Positions 36,187 through 46,065 are shown, counted from the stretch's first letter. The stretch is 64,000 nucleotides of DNA from Rheinheimera riviphila (GCF_004005945.1 NZ_SACS01000012.1:94007-158006); one strand, 5' to 3'. The notes: a model not told the origin generated them from the letters alone. Translations and numbers: made by a program.

Positions 36187-37725
36187 ATGAACGACACCAA
36201 AAAATTGAACTGGCTGTATTTCTACTACGCAGGTCTGGCCGTGTTGCTATTTGTGTTGGCTGGCGTGAATAGTCATTTCAAAGTGATGCCGGAGCGGGTC
36301 AGTATGGCACTGGTGTCGCTTGGTATTGCAGTAGTGCTGTTTGGAATTTTTGAGTCTGTGGCCAAAGTTGCTGTGGGCGAAACGTCAAAACTTGGTAAAA
36401 CCTTTAGTTTAGGCGGCGCTGCAGCTGGATTTTTTATTGTGTTTCATATGCTTGAGCCATCTTCAGTGATCGATGACGACGCAAAGCCGGTGGTCAATGA
36501 TGTCGCGGTGTTTGATGTGGTCTTTACCGCGCCGCTGAATAAAGAACCGGCCATTGAACATTTTAGCGATCTCGAATTACGGGTCACCCAGACCGAACCT
36601 GCATCGACCTACCAAAACTATCCGTTGCTACCGACCGAAAGTATTGGCCGCAAAATCGGTCAGTACGAGCTCAAAGAGCGCAGTTTGAAACAGATTGGTG
36701 ATCAGTATCAGGCACTGTTAAAACGCAAAGTACTGGACAGTTTTGTCGGGATGCCCGGTGACATTCCAAAATTTAATATTTGTTTTATCCGCGCCGCGCT
36801 TGGCCCAATCAGTGCTAAGTTTGCCTGTGATGGCACTTCTTGTAAGCTGGATGAATTGTCAAAAAACATCAAAGGTTGTGACGCGCCGCAGACGCATATG
36901 GACTGGCAGTTGTTTGATCAGGCCTACGCCAGTGCTGTTTTTGCCAGCACCACCGCGATTGGCTGGATCACACCATCGCTGGATACACTCAAAGAAAACT
37001 ACCAACAACAGCGTAATACCTACGTTGAGTTTACGGTCGCTGCGGAAAGTCTACGGTTGCCCGAAACTGCCGATGCTTATAGCTATCAACTAACGGTCAA
37101 TGAGCAACCGGTGTTTATTAATGGCTGGACTGAAGCCGAAACGCTCAGCGTGTTTGATCCCAAACAGCCATTTCAACTTAATTTTGGTTTACAGAACTTA
37201 GATTTTTCCGGGGCCGATTTTGGTCAGGAAAACCTGCAGCTGACGTTAACTTTTTATGCCGCCGGTGACAAAGTCCGTACCGATATCATCAATCGCAATT
37301 ACATTGCGCTGCGTACTGTGCAGCCCGTCAGTACCGTAGAAAACGATGTGCATTACCATTGGTCCGGGCAACAATATTTTGGACTAAGTGACGGCTTTGA
37401 AGTTTTTATTTGGTCATCGACCAACGCTGAAGAAATTGTGCAGCGGCGCAAAAAATTCTTTGATGAAGCGAAGTTAACTTATCAAGGCGGCAAAGTGGTG
37501 GCGGTGGTGCGGCCGCCCCTGAGTCAAAATCAGAATTATGGTCTGGTATTGGGGCTGGTTGACGATGCTGGGCGGATTGATTTCACGTTTCCGAAAGCGA
37601 CCGCGACAGAGATTGCCAGCTGGCTGCGTACCGAAGTGGCGCCGCTCAAAACCGCGGTCAGGCCGGAGACCAACCGGCAGCATCCGCTGATCAAAGACGT
37701 GAATCTTTATCAGATTGGTCACTGA
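36187..37725 (+). CDS. Unknown inner-membrane protein with large soluble domain
   Basis: A 512-residue protein I do not recognise. Three hydrophobic helices lie at about residues 8-28, 37-57 and 72-92, followed by roughly 420 mostly polar residues with beta-strand patterns and a pair of Cys (KFACDGTSCKLD). The C-terminal part would face the periplasm if the N-terminus is cytoplasmic. ATG 36187 is chosen over the GTG just before it; both lie next to an AAGGAA site. It is coupled to the DUF218 gene, which hints at a shared envelope role. Confidence 0.65.
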   Translation: MNDTKKLNWLYFYYAGLAVLLFVLAGVNSHFKVMPERVSMALVSLGIAVVLFGIFESVAKVAVGETSKLGKTFSLGGAAAGFFIVFHMLEPSSVIDDDAKPVVNDVAVFDVVFTAPLNKEPAIEHFSDLELRVTQTEPASTYQNYPLLPTESIGRKIGQYELKERSLKQIGDQYQALLKRKVLDSFVGMPGDIPKFNICFIRAALGPISAKFACDGTSCKLDELSKNIKGCDAPQTHMDWQLFDQAYASAVFASTTAIGWITPSLDTLKENYQQQRNTYVEFTVAAESLRLPETADAYSYQLTVNEQPVFINGWTEAETLSVFDPKQPFQLNFGLQNLDFSGADFGQENLQLTLTFYAAGDKVRTDIINRNYIALRTVQPVSTVENDVHYHWSGQQYFGLSDGFEVFIWSSTNAEEIVQRRKKFFDEAKLTYQGGKVVAVVRPPLSQNQNYGLVLGLVDDAGRIDFTFPKATATEIASWLRTEVAPLKTAVRPETNRQHPLIKDVNLYQIGH

Positions 37726-37732
37726 GGGTAAT

Positions 37733-39208
37733 TTAACGATCGCCGACCTGTGAACGTGGCAACTGAAGCTTTTGCGTCGGCTGCTGCGTCACGGCAATCA
37801 TCGAAAGTGCGGTATCAAGCGCCGCCCATAGTTTTGGATTTAAACATTGCGTGACATTCACCCGCATAAAACTATCAGCATCTGGCTGCAAACTAAAATG
37901 GCCGCCTGGTGCCAGAATGATATGTTGCCGTTCCAGCATTGCAGTTAACGCATTGGCGCTGACCCCAGATGGCAGTTTTAACCACAATAGATAACCGGCA
38001 TCCGGTTGATGCCATAACATGAAACCGCGTTTTTTCAATTGCGGGATCACTTGCTGCATTGCTTCTTGCAGCCGTTTACGCAATTGCTCCAGATGACGAC
38101 GGTAGGCGCCACCGGTCAGCACCTGATAGACCACCCGTTCTACTGACTGCGATGTAGAAGATCCGGTAATTAGCTTTAAATCAGTCAGACTAGCAATTTG
38201 CGCCGGACTGGCGGCGATATAACCGACCCGCAAATCAGCGGAAATGGTTTTTGATAAACTGCCGAGATAAATGCCACGCGCTAAACCAGTCAAACTGGCA
38301 TAACGAATGGCCGGTTGTTGTTCAAAATCGGCATAAATATCATCTTCAAGCAACAAACATTGATGTTGGTGCAGCAGTTCCAGCACTGCAAAGGCTTTTT
38401 GCGGACTGACGCAAGTGCCCACCGGGTTCGACAATACTGAATTGGTCAGATAAGCCTTTGGCTGATGCTCGGTCAATAAGGCGGCTAATACGGGTAGATC
38501 CGGGCCATCTTGCTGGCGTGGCAAAGGCAAAATAGTCAGATGGTGCAGTCGCAGCACGGCGAAAAAATTGTAAAAACCGGGGTCGTCAACCAGCACGGCA
38601 TCACCGGGTTTTAAGTACAGTCGCAGACATAAGTCCAGCGCATGGGTGGCGCTGGAGGTCAGTAACAATTGCTGCGGCTCGGCCTGAATATTCAGTTGCG
38701 CCAGTCGCTCGGATAAATAACGGCGCAGCAACACATTGCCTTGCGCCGGACCATAATCGGACAATGACTGTGGTTGCCGTGCTACTTCACGCATTGCTTG
38801 TTTAATTGCCGCTCCCGGCAACCACTCCGGTGTCAGCCAACCTGCGCCAGGTTTGATCACCGCGTTGTCGCGCTGCAATGTCTGACGCATTAGCGCCACA
38901 TCACCCGCTAAGGCACTTTGTCCGGCGTTGGCTTCGGATAACATCGCCACCGGCTGTACTTTTGCCACATAAACACCGCTGCCAGGCCGACTGACCACCA
39001 GCGATTCGGCGGCCAGTTTTTCATAAAGCTCGGCCACAGTGAATTTGCTGACTTGCAGTTGTAGTGCTAAGCCTCTGATCGAAGGTAATTTGGTGCCGGC
39101 AGGCCAACTGCCATGCGCAATAGCGGCGCGGGCATAACCCAGCAATTGTTTTGACCAGGCTTCATTGCTGCTTTTATCCAGCAACCAGTGTTGAAAGGCG
39201 ATTGTCAT
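37733..39208 (-). CDS. MocR-type regulator (GntR helix-turn-helix plus aminotransferase domain)
   Basis: A 491-residue PLP-dependent transcription factor. The winged helix is at about 20-85 (GSWPAGTKLPSIRGLALQLQ, VSKFTVAELYEKL). A class I aminotransferase-like domain follows, with LLTSSATHALDLCLRLYLKP and the PLP Lys in YLGSLSKTISADLRVGY. MocR proteins usually control the divergent neighbour; here that is a DMT transporter. ATG 39208 gives the normal N-terminus; the frame extends to 39337 over the promoter region. The effector is unknown. Confidence 0.9.
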   Translation of the reverse strand: MTIAFQHWLLDKSSNEAWSKQLLGYARAAIAHGSWPAGTKLPSIRGLALQLQVSKFTVAELYEKLAAESLVVSRPGSGVYVAKVQPVAMLSEANAGQSALAGDVALMRQTLQRDNAVIKPGAGWLTPEWLPGAAIKQAMREVARQPQSLSDYGPAQGNVLLRRYLSERLAQLNIQAEPQQLLLTSSATHALDLCLRLYLKPGDAVLVDDPGFYNFFAVLRLHHLTILPLPRQQDGPDLPVLAALLTEHQPKAYLTNSVLSNPVGTCVSPQKAFAVLELLHQHQCLLLEDDIYADFEQQPAIRYASLTGLARGIYLGSLSKTISADLRVGYIAASPAQIASLTDLKLITGSSTSQSVERVVYQVLTGGAYRRHLEQLRKRLQEAMQQVIPQLKKRGFMLWHQPDAGYLLWLKLPSGVSANALTAMLERQHIILAPGGHFSLQPDADSFMRVNVTQCLNPKLWAALDTALSMIAVTQQPTQKLQLPRSQVGDR

Positions 39209-39316
39209 GGCTTTTTTACCTGTACAGTCTGGGCGAATAGCATGCAACTGTCCTGATTGTCTGGAATGATTGTCCTTTATAGTACCTGCTCCAGAGAATG
39301 TCCAGCAGGAGCAGCT

Positions 39317-40312
39317 ATGCAATCGGTCAGCACGCAACGGGAGTCAGCTCCCATCTTAATTTCAGCCACTGTCATGACACCGCAATCTTCGGCAGCGCCT
39401 GCAGCACCAGCAGCCGCAACGAACAGTGCAGCGCCGATCCCAGCCAAGCAACTGGCGCAAGGCATGTTTTGGGGCGCGCTTGGGGTGTTGATGTTTTCTG
39501 GCGGTATTCCGGCAACAAGACTCGCCGTAGCCGAATTGCCAGTGATGTTTGTTGGGGCAGGCCGTGCATTGGCGGCAGCCTTACTCAGTGTGCTGTTGTT
39601 ATTGGCACTTCGGCAAAAAGTTCCAGCCAGACAACATTGGCCAGCGTTGGCCGTGGTGGCGTTTGGGGCGGTGTTTGCGTATCCAATTTTTTCGGCGATT
39701 GCGATGCAAACTGTTGATGCCAGTCATGGCACTTTAGTCAGCAGTATTATGCCGCTATTTACCGCGATATTTGGTGCCTGGCTCAGTAAACAATGGCCAA
39801 GAATCGGCTTTTGGCTGTGTGCGCTCGTTGGGGCAGCCGCTGTTATGCTGTATGCAGCAAGTACAGCCAGCGATGCATTAGCCGGTGGCATTGCCAGCGG
39901 CGATTGGTGGTTAGTGCTGGCCTGTTTTTGCTGTGGTTTAAGTTACGCTCAAGGCGGCATATTGGCCCGACATATCGGTAGTTGGCAGGTGATTTGTTGG
40001 GCATTGGTGTTTTCGTTGCCGTTGTTGCTGCCACTGTGTTGGTATTTTCAGCCCAGCAATTATGATGTCAGTCTCAACAGCTGGCTCGGTTTTGGTTATC
40101 TGGCAGTGTTCAGCATGTTTTTGGGATTTTTCGCCTGGTACAAAGGGCTGTCAACCGGCGGCGTAGCGCAAGTCAGTCAGCTGCAATTACTGACGCCTTT
40201 TTTGGCTTTCTGCTGGGCGGCGTTATGGCTTGGTGAATCGATCAGCCTCGCACAGTGGCTGATGGCCAGTGTGGTGGTGCTGACCATTGCGATTGGCCGG
40301 AAACTGGCATGA
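39317..40312 (+). CDS. DMT-superfamily transporter divergent from MocR regulator
   Basis: A 331-residue inner-membrane exporter with an Ala/Pro-rich, polar N-terminal tail of about 45 residues, then about ten transmembrane helices in two EamA repeats (FWGALGVLMFSGGIPATRL, SHGTLVSSIMPLFTAIFGAW). ATG 39317 has an AGGAG site six bases upstream; ATG 39374 is a weaker alternative. It is divergent from the MocR gene, which probably regulates it. The substrate may be an amino acid or related amine, by analogy only. Confidence 0.85.
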   Translation: MQSVSTQRESAPILISATVMTPQSSAAPAAPAAATNSAAPIPAKQLAQGMFWGALGVLMFSGGIPATRLAVAELPVMFVGAGRALAAALLSVLLLLALRQKVPARQHWPALAVVAFGAVFAYPIFSAIAMQTVDASHGTLVSSIMPLFTAIFGAWLSKQWPRIGFWLCALVGAAAVMLYAASTASDALAGGIASGDWWLVLACFCCGLSYAQGGILARHIGSWQVICWALVFSLPLLLPLCWYFQPSNYDVSLNSWLGFGYLAVFSMFLGFFAWYKGLSTGGVAQVSQLQLLTPFLAFCWAALWLGESISLAQWLMASVVVLTIAIGRKLA

Positions 40313-40413
40313 CAATTTGATGAATTTTGCCACAACAAAGCTGCGACAATAGGGTATTACATTGTGATCTGGCGCTAAAAAGCGTATAGTGGCGCGCCTT
40401 TTTAAGGGCGTAT

Positions 40414-40451
40414 CCCGGATTGGTGCTGCACAGGCAGTGACGCAATCCGGG
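40414..40451 (+). promoter_or_regulatory. Leader hairpin upstream of ybiT
   Basis: CCCGGATTG (40414-40422) and CAATCCGGG (40443-40451) form a nine-pair stem with a 20-base loop, ending 55 bases before the ybiT start. No T run long enough for a classical terminator follows. It may be an attenuator-like element. Confidence 0.45.
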
Positions 40452-40506
40452 CCATTATTTTCTGTTGCAGATTGATTCTGCGGCAACTCAGCCAGGCGAT
40501 GAACAC

Positions 40507-42102
40507 GTGATAGCAACCGCAAATATTACTATGCAATTTGGCGCTAAGCCGCTGTTTGAAAACATCTCGATTAAATTTGGTTCTGGCAATCGTTATGGCC
40601 TGATCGGTGCCAACGGTTGTGGTAAATCCACTTTTATGAAGATTTTAAGCCGCGAACTGGACCCAAGTGCCGGTATTGTGATGGTTGAGCCTAATATGCG
40701 CGTGGCGAAATTACATCAGGATCAGTTTGCTTTTGAACAGTTCAGCGTAATTGATACCGTCATTATGGGCCACGCTGAGTTATGGCGGGTGAAAGCCGAA
40801 CGGGATCGCATTTACTCCAGTGCCGAAATGAGCGAAGAAGACGGCATGCTGGTCGCCGATTTAGAAGTTGCTTTTGGTGAAATGGACGGTTACACCGCTG
40901 AATCCCGTGCTGGTGAGTTACTGATCGGTGTTGGTATTCCGGTAGAACAACATTTTGGCTTGATGTCATCGGTTGCGCCGGGCTGGAAACTGCGGGTGTT
41001 ATTAGCGCAGGTGTTGTTCGCCAATCCTGAAATCATGTTATTGGACGAACCAACGAACAACTTGGACATCCATACCATTCACTGGCTTGAAGATGTGTTG
41101 TCTGAGCGTAACTGCACCATGATTATCATTTCGCACGACCGCCACTTCTTAAACTCAGTTTGTACCCACATGGCTGACTTAGACTACGGCGAATTACGCG
41201 TGTACCCAGGCACTTACGATGATTACATGTTCGCCGCTACACAAGCGCGTGAACGTCTGTTATCAGACAACGCCAAGAAAAAAGCCCAAATCGCTGAACT
41301 GCAAACCTTCGTCAGTCGTTTCTCTGCTAACGCGTCTAAAGCACGTCAGGCGACTTCTCGTGCCAAACAAATTGATAAAATTCAATTGGATGAAGTAAAA
41401 GCGTCCAGCCGGGTCAACCCATTTATTCGTTTTGAACAGCAAAAGCAGCTGTACCGGATGGCATTAGAAGTTGAAGGTCTGAATAAGAGTTTTGGTGCAT
41501 TGCACTTGCTAAAAGACTTAAGCCTGAATATCGAAGTTGGCGAAAAAGTAGCGATCCTTGGTACCAACGGTATCGGTAAATCGACCTTGTTAAAGTGTCT
41601 GGTTGGCGAATTAAAAGCTGAATCTGGCATGGTGAAATGGTCGGAAAACTGTAACATCGGTTATTACGCTCAGGATCACGAATATGAATTCGCTGAAGAG
41701 ATGACGGTATTCGACTGGATGGCGCAGCATAAGCAGCCTTCAGATGACGAGCAGGCAGTACGTGGCATTTTAGGCCGCTTGTTGTTTTCTCAAGATGACA
41801 TCAAGAAAAAAGTCAAAGTGTTGTCAGGTGGTGAAAAAGGCCGGATGTTATTTGGTAAGTTAATGCTGCAACGGCCAAATATTCTGGTGATGGATGAACC
41901 AACCAACCACCTGGATATGGAATCGATTGAATCGTTAAACATGGCGCTGGAAATGTACAAAGGCACCTTGTTATTCGTCAGCCATGACCGCGAGTTCGTG
42001 TCATCGCTGGCCACCCGGATCATTGAAATCACCGATAAAGATACCCGTAACTTCGTCGGTACCTATGACGATTACCTGGCGCAGACGTTAGCTCAAGGCT
42101 AA
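40507..42102 (+). CDS. ybiT: YbiT-type ABC-F ATPase
   Basis: Cytoplasmic ABC-F protein that acts on the ribosome. The 531 residues have two ATPase domains: [12 protein letters not shown] and [12 protein letters not shown], Walker [11 protein letters not shown] and MDEPTNHLD, and the inter-domain linker with [20 protein letters not shown] that marks YbiT. GTG 40507 (protein [12 protein letters not shown]) is chosen because it matches the YbiT N-terminus and length (E. coli 530); a TTG at 40465 would add 14 residues. This is a second ABC-F gene in the window besides uup. Confidence 0.93.
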   Translation: MIATANITMQFGAKPLFENISIKFGSGNRYGLIGANGCGKSTFMKILSRELDPSAGIVMVEPNMRVAKLHQDQFAFEQFSVIDTVIMGHAELWRVKAERDRIYSSAEMSEEDGMLVADLEVAFGEMDGYTAESRAGELLIGVGIPVEQHFGLMSSVAPGWKLRVLLAQVLFANPEIMLLDEPTNNLDIHTIHWLEDVLSERNCTMIIISHDRHFLNSVCTHMADLDYGELRVYPGTYDDYMFAATQARERLLSDNAKKKAQIAELQTFVSRFSANASKARQATSRAKQIDKIQLDEVKASSRVNPFIRFEQQKQLYRMALEVEGLNKSFGALHLLKDLSLNIEVGEKVAILGTNGIGKSTLLKCLVGELKAESGMVKWSENCNIGYYAQDHEYEFAEEMTVFDWMAQHKQPSDDEQAVRGILGRLLFSQDDIKKKVKVLSGGEKGRMLFGKLMLQRPNILVMDEPTNHLDMESIESLNMALEMYKGTLLFVSHDREFVSSLATRIIEITDKDTRNFVGTYDDYLAQTLAQG

Positions 42103-42136
42103 TACATAGCAGCTATGTTGTTGAATGCTTAATACC

Positions 42137-42171
42137 AAAAAACCAGTCCGTTACCGTGACTGGTTTTTTTT
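42137..42171 (+). terminator. Rho-independent terminator after ybiT
   Basis: AAACCAGTC and GACTGGTTT form a nine-pair stem followed by a run of T; A residues on the left side may let it serve the converging flaF-like gene as well. Confidence 0.88.
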
Positions 42172-42189
42172 CGCCTGAAATTAAAGCCG

Positions 42190-42534
42190 CTAGTCAGCGA
42201 GACCTTCCGCCAGCTGATAGTTAATTGCCAGCACTAAATCAACATCTAAATCACTCAGTGGCAACTGCAGCTGCTCTAACACCAGCTGCGCCAGTTCCAA
42301 AATTTGCTGACGTAAATCGGTTGGGAAGGGATGTTGTTCGTCCAGCAGCAAAGCGCGGATGGTTACCCAGAGTTCACGTTGATCGGCGACAGCTTGTAAC
42401 AGCACAAACACATCATCTTGCGCCACCGCTTGTTCCAGCTGATAACAGCGCTGCAGCAACAACTGCCGCTCCAGCGCTTTGGTGCTGCTGACCATCAAAC
42501 GGGTTTGTTGATAAGCAGCAATGGCGTTTTTCAT
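42190..42534 (-). CDS. FlaF-like flagellin-assembly/regulatory protein
   Basis: A 114-residue helical protein with the FlaF pattern: MKNAIAAYQQTR, then ALERQLLLQRCYQLEQA, RELWVTIRALLLDEQHPFP, and LVLAINYQLAEGL. FlaF in alphaproteobacteria is needed for flagellin synthesis and secretion and usually follows flagellin genes. Here it starts 22 bases after a flagellin-like gene, the same order. The call is by eye. If right, it is a second sign of a non-enterobacterial flagellar system in this genome. Confidence 0.6.
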   Translation of the reverse strand: MKNAIAAYQQTRLMVSSTKALERQLLLQRCYQLEQAVAQDDVFVLLQAVADQRELWVTIRALLLDEQHPFPTDLRQQILELAQLVLEQLQLPLSDLDVDLVLAINYQLAEGLAD

Positions 42535-42556
42535 TGGCGTTGGTTAAGCAATAGTT

Positions 42557-43471
42557 CTAACGCAACAGCGCCAGCAACGGATTTGACGCGCCACTATTAC
42601 TGTTGTTGTTCGGCGACAACCCACCGAACTGCGATTTTAATAACTGCGAAGTTTCCCGGGCTTTTTCCAGTGCTTGACTGCGTTGTTGTTCGCGCTCGGC
42701 TGAGACTTCAACACCGCCATTTTTCGCCGCATCCAGCCGTTTCACAGCTTTGGCCACCGCGGTACTGGTTTCCAGTTTTTGATCAACATTGGCTTCGACT
42801 TTTTTCAGTCGGGCAGCGGTGTCGCGGGTATTTTTCTCGGCGTTGGCCAGACTGCCAGCCTGACTTTCATTGCCTTGCAGCAGCGCTTTGGCATCGGCGG
42901 CTGATCCGAGTTTTTCTGGCAGTCCAAGTGCTTTTGCTGACTTACTGCTTTGAATGTCCAGTTGACCACCACGGGTATTAGTCGCAGTGGTGAGGGCTTT
43001 GTCATCAGTCAGCAGGTTGGTTTTTTGGGCGTCGGACTTTTGGCCGCCAGATGTTTGAGCCGCAGATTTTTGATCACCAGTTCTAACAGACGCCTGTTCC
43101 TGGCTTTTGATAATGCCTTCGCGCAATTTTGAATAATCAGCCTGCAGCTTTTCGCGATCTTTACTAGCTAAGTTGTCATCGGACAATTTGGTGGCAATGT
43201 CGCGGACTTGCTTCAGCGATTCATCAATCTTAGTATTGGCGGTCGCGGCCGATGTCACGGCAGATTTGGCATTGGATAAGCTTTGTTGCACCGCGGTATA
43301 ACGTTCGGTTTCGGCACTAACCGCTGGCTTGGGTTTTGTTGGTGCGGCAGGAATAGCCGCTGTAGAGTTTGAACCTAAGGTTGCCAAATTCGTTGGTGCC
43401 ACTGGCGCTTGATAAGACGTCGGCGAAACCGGGCTATTGGAGACTGAATTAGTGGAAACTGGCGCAACCAT
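42557..43471 (-). CDS. Flagellin-like coiled-coil protein
   Basis: A 304-residue, Ala/Ser/Lys/Gln-rich helical protein. Residues 1-45 are Pro/Ser/Thr-rich and lack the normal flagellin start. Residues about 60-115 (SAATANTKIDESLKQVRDIA, DREKLQADYSKLREGI) resemble flagellin D1 helices, and the C-terminus ends SNPLLALLR, like the terminal Leu-Leu-Arg of flagellins. With FlaF-like gene downstream, this may be an unusual flagellin or hook-associated or export-linked protein. It could instead be a plain coiled-coil secreted protein; confidence is limited. Confidence 0.5.
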   Translation of the reverse strand: MVAPVSTNSVSNSPVSPTSYQAPVAPTNLATLGSNSTAAIPAAPTKPKPAVSAETERYTAVQQSLSNAKSAVTSAATANTKIDESLKQVRDIATKLSDDNLASKDREKLQADYSKLREGIIKSQEQASVRTGDQKSAAQTSGGQKSDAQKTNLLTDDKALTTATNTRGGQLDIQSSKSAKALGLPEKLGSAADAKALLQGNESQAGSLANAEKNTRDTAARLKKVEANVDQKLETSTAVAKAVKRLDAAKNGGVEVSAEREQQRSQALEKARETSQLLKSQFGGLSPNNNSNSGASNPLLALLR

Positions 43472-43566
43472 GGTCTGAAGTCCAAGCCATACATTAGATA
43501 AAGCTAAGTGTACGCATAAACCAGCAGCTACGCACTGAAAAGCGGCAAAAAATTGCCGCTATATCA

Positions 43567-44064
43567 TTAATCATCCAGGTTCGAATTGCGGCCAGAATGC
43601 TGGATCCGATCAATCACGATCACCGACGCCAACAGCTGAGCGGTTAACGATGGCTCAAAAATTTCTACACCATAAGTATCTGACCAGCTGAACCAAGCCT
43701 TTGATATCGCAGCCAGTGGTGTGCCATTGCGACTAATTTTATACTCGTGTTGCCACAGATTACCGTTAATTTCGAGCTCACCAGCCGGGCCGGTGATGGT
43801 AAAACGGCTGGTCCAGAACGGCCAAAAACATTTACGGATCAACCACTCGCTGCCATCGGCACACAACAGTTTGCAGGCCGGCAACAGCGTCAGATATTTA
43901 CGTTTAATCTTTAGCAGCTCGTTACCACGTTGGTCATATAACGTCTGGCTGCTGGAAATGCTAAAGAATTTTCCTTTGGCGGTGATCACCACCTGGCCGG
44001 TTTCATCTTCAATTTCGAAACTATCCGTCAGACTGAATATTTTTTGTTTAATCAGGTATTTCAT
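43567..44064 (-). CDS. LURP-one-related (scramblase-like fold) protein
   Basis: A 165-residue beta-rich protein of the LURP-one/tubby-like C-terminal fold group (YxjI-like). Visible pattern: KYLIKQKIFSLTDSFEIEDE, GKFFSISSSQTLYD, LLKIKRKYLTLLP, and the late WFSWSDTYGVEI. No signal peptide or transmembrane helix. Members may bind membranes or lipids; function unproven. ATG 44064 gives the family N-terminus (MKYLIKQKIFS); the frame extends upstream to 44106. Confidence 0.75.
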   Translation of the reverse strand: MKYLIKQKIFSLTDSFEIEDETGQVVITAKGKFFSISSSQTLYDQRGNELLKIKRKYLTLLPACKLLCADGSEWLIRKCFWPFWTSRFTITGPAGELEINGNLWQHEYKISRNGTPLAAISKAWFSWSDTYGVEIFEPSLTAQLLASVIVIDRIQHSGRNSNLDD

Positions 44065-44258
44065 CCTTGCTCCTTTGTACGACCCGCAGGTGATGTGTTT
44101 TGGCACCTTAGCTATTTACGGTATTGAATTTATAGCAAAAAGAAAGGGGATGCCAGAGGTTGATTTGTTCCTGTTGCGCCACCACAACTTGTGATAACTG
44201 ATATTTATTCGCTATGTTTCTTGTAGCTTTGACTACTCACAACCTGACAGGTGATTTG

Positions 44259-44726
44259 ATGAAAATTAATATTGGTATTGAAGAAAGCGACCGTAAAGAC
44301 ATTACCGCTGGCTTGTCGGCGCTGTTGGCCGACACTTACACTTTATATTTGAAAACCCATAATTATCATTGGAATGTCACAGGCCCGATGTTTCAGGGTT
44401 TACATACCTTATTTGAAACTCAGTACACTGAGCTGGCACTTGCGGTGGATTTAATCGCCGAGCGGATCCGTGCTTTAGGGGAATTTGCACCGGGTTCTTA
44501 CAAAGAATTTGCCAAATTGACCAGCATTAAAGAAGCCGAAGGGCACTCAACTGCTGATGAAATGATTAAAGATTTGGTCAAAGGCCAGGAAGCGATTGCC
44601 AAAACCGCTCGTTCTATCGTGCCGGTCGCTGATAAAGCTTCGGACGAACCGACTTTAGATTTATTGACGCAACGGATGCAAATTCATGAAAAAAATGCCT
44701 GGATGTTGCGTAGCCTGATTAGTTAA
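44259..44726 (+). CDS. dps: Dps, ferritin-like DNA-protecting protein
   Basis: Dps stores iron using peroxide and shields DNA in stress. The 155-residue protein shows the ferroxidase and Dps signature [18 protein letters not shown], then [19 protein letters not shown] (metal-binding Asp/Glu). The start [15 protein letters not shown] at ATG 44259 has an AGGTGA site; the frame extends upstream to 44214 without similarity. Monocistronic, ends at a strong hairpin. Confidence 0.94.
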   Translation: MKINIGIEESDRKDITAGLSALLADTYTLYLKTHNYHWNVTGPMFQGLHTLFETQYTELALAVDLIAERIRALGEFAPGSYKEFAKLTSIKEAEGHSTADEMIKDLVKGQEAIAKTARSIVPVADKASDEPTLDLLTQRMQIHEKNAWMLRSLIS

Positions 44727-44787
44727 GCCCGAGTTAGTAAAACAAGAGTTAGCGAATCCAGCATCTGAAAAAGCCAAAAAATAAGCC

Positions 44788-44827
44788 AATAAAGTCACTG
44801 CACCGGCAAAGCTGCAGTGACTTTATT
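44788..44827 (+). terminator. Long hairpin terminator after dps
   Basis: AATAAAGTCACTGCA and TGCAGTGACTTTATT form a perfect 15-pair stem with a ten-base loop, 61 bases after the dps stop. A/T at the stem base can serve as the tail. Confidence 0.75.
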
Positions 44828-44960
44828 GTTGATAAAACATCAAAGTCAGTGTTCACCAAAATAATTTCAGAAAATTCCGCCATAAACACCGGTAACCCCT
44901 TTCATTCGGTATTCAGCATCGCTTAGGATGGAGCAACAGTTAGATGTTCCAGGGGGAGTT

Positions 44961-46046
44961 ATGTTTTTTAACGGTGCGCTAAAAAAAGAAAATGAAGAAC
45001 TAAGACAACAACTTAAAGACTCACAACAACAGCTCCATGCCAATAAACAACAACATCAGCACGAAGTTGCGGAAATGCATCAGCACCAACAGCTGCTGAC
45101 ATTAGAGTTACAGACCGCGCAGCAACTCAATACCGTGCAACAGCAAGGTGCTGAAACGCTGACCATGATCCAGGATACGGTAAACGAACTGGCCGGCAAC
45201 CTGATTGATGAGCGCACGGCGCTGGCGAAACTGGAAGATATTTTCGGTCAAACCCAATCTGCGATCCGCACGCTGGAAACCCGCGCTGTTCACATCACCG
45301 AACACGCCAATCAAAGCGCCGATACGGCAAATGTGCTGGATGGCACCGCGAGTTCGATTACCCAGTTAATTTCCAGTATTCAGGAAATTTCCGATCAAAC
45401 GAACTTGCTGGCGCTGAACGCGGCGATTGAAGCAGCGCGTGCCGGGGAAGCAGGACGTGGTTTTGCAGTGGTCGCCGATGAAGTACGACAACTCGCTAAA
45501 AAAGCCAACGAAGCCAGTAAACAAATTGAAAGTTTGATCCGAAAAGTGATTGAACAAACCAATAATATCAAAGCAATGGTGTCGCAAAGCCAGCAAAGCG
45601 CGGCCGATGTGGCGCTATCATCAAAACAGATTGATACCGTGGTCAGCCAGGTGATTGATCGCTCAGAAGCGATGAAAAAGCTGATCCGCAGCACGACGAC
45701 GCTGACTTATCTGAATGGCTTAAAGCTGGATTACGCCAGTTTTAAAGCGCTGGTTTATCAGGCGTTATCGTCGGAACAGCCGTTACCAGCTTCTCATGCT
45801 GAGAAAAAGTACAATAACTGGTGCACCAGCAGTGGTTACGGTTATAAGCATTATGGCCAGCTGCAAAGTTTCCGCAGCATCGAGCAACCACACCGTGGTG
45901 TGCATGAAGCGGCAAAAGCGGCCTTCGCAGCACGTCAGAATCAGGACAGTGCCGGTTTTAACCGGGCTTTGAATCAACTGGAACAAAGTAGTCAACAAGT
46001 GGTGCAGGCGATCGCCAGATTGCAGCAAGACGTATTAAGCGCCTGA
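44961..46046 (+). CDS. Soluble methyl-accepting chemotaxis protein with CZB-like tail
   Basis: A cytoplasmic chemoreceptor of 361 residues without membrane helices. An N-terminal coiled coil rich in Gln/His (about 5-60) leads to the MCP signalling domain with its tip [35 protein letters not shown]. The C-terminal 120 residues resemble the zinc-binding CZB domain: Cys in [10 protein letters not shown] and His in [10 protein letters not shown]; however the first expected His appears as Tyr in [19 protein letters not shown] precedes ATG 44961, so this start is preferred over ATG 44928. Likely senses a redox or hypochlorite-type signal as in other CZB proteins; this is inference. Confidence 0.85.
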   Translation: MFFNGALKKENEELRQQLKDSQQQLHANKQQHQHEVAEMHQHQQLLTLELQTAQQLNTVQQQGAETLTMIQDTVNELAGNLIDERTALAKLEDIFGQTQSAIRTLETRAVHITEHANQSADTANVLDGTASSITQLISSIQEISDQTNLLALNAAIEAARAGEAGRGFAVVADEVRQLAKKANEASKQIESLIRKVIEQTNNIKAMVSQSQQSAADVALSSKQIDTVVSQVIDRSEAMKKLIRSTTTLTYLNGLKLDYASFKALVYQALSSEQPLPASHAEKKYNNWCTSSGYGYKHYGQLQSFRSIEQPHRGVHEAAKAAFAARQNQDSAGFNRALNQLEQSSQQVVQAIARLQQDVLSA

Positions 46047-46065
46047 AATCTTAGCTTGACGCGTA

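Noticed and set aside
42418..42981. 187-residue open frame opposite the FlaF-like and flagellin-like genes
   Set aside because: It crosses two genes on the other strand, is full of His/Cys/Trp without pattern and has no start signals.
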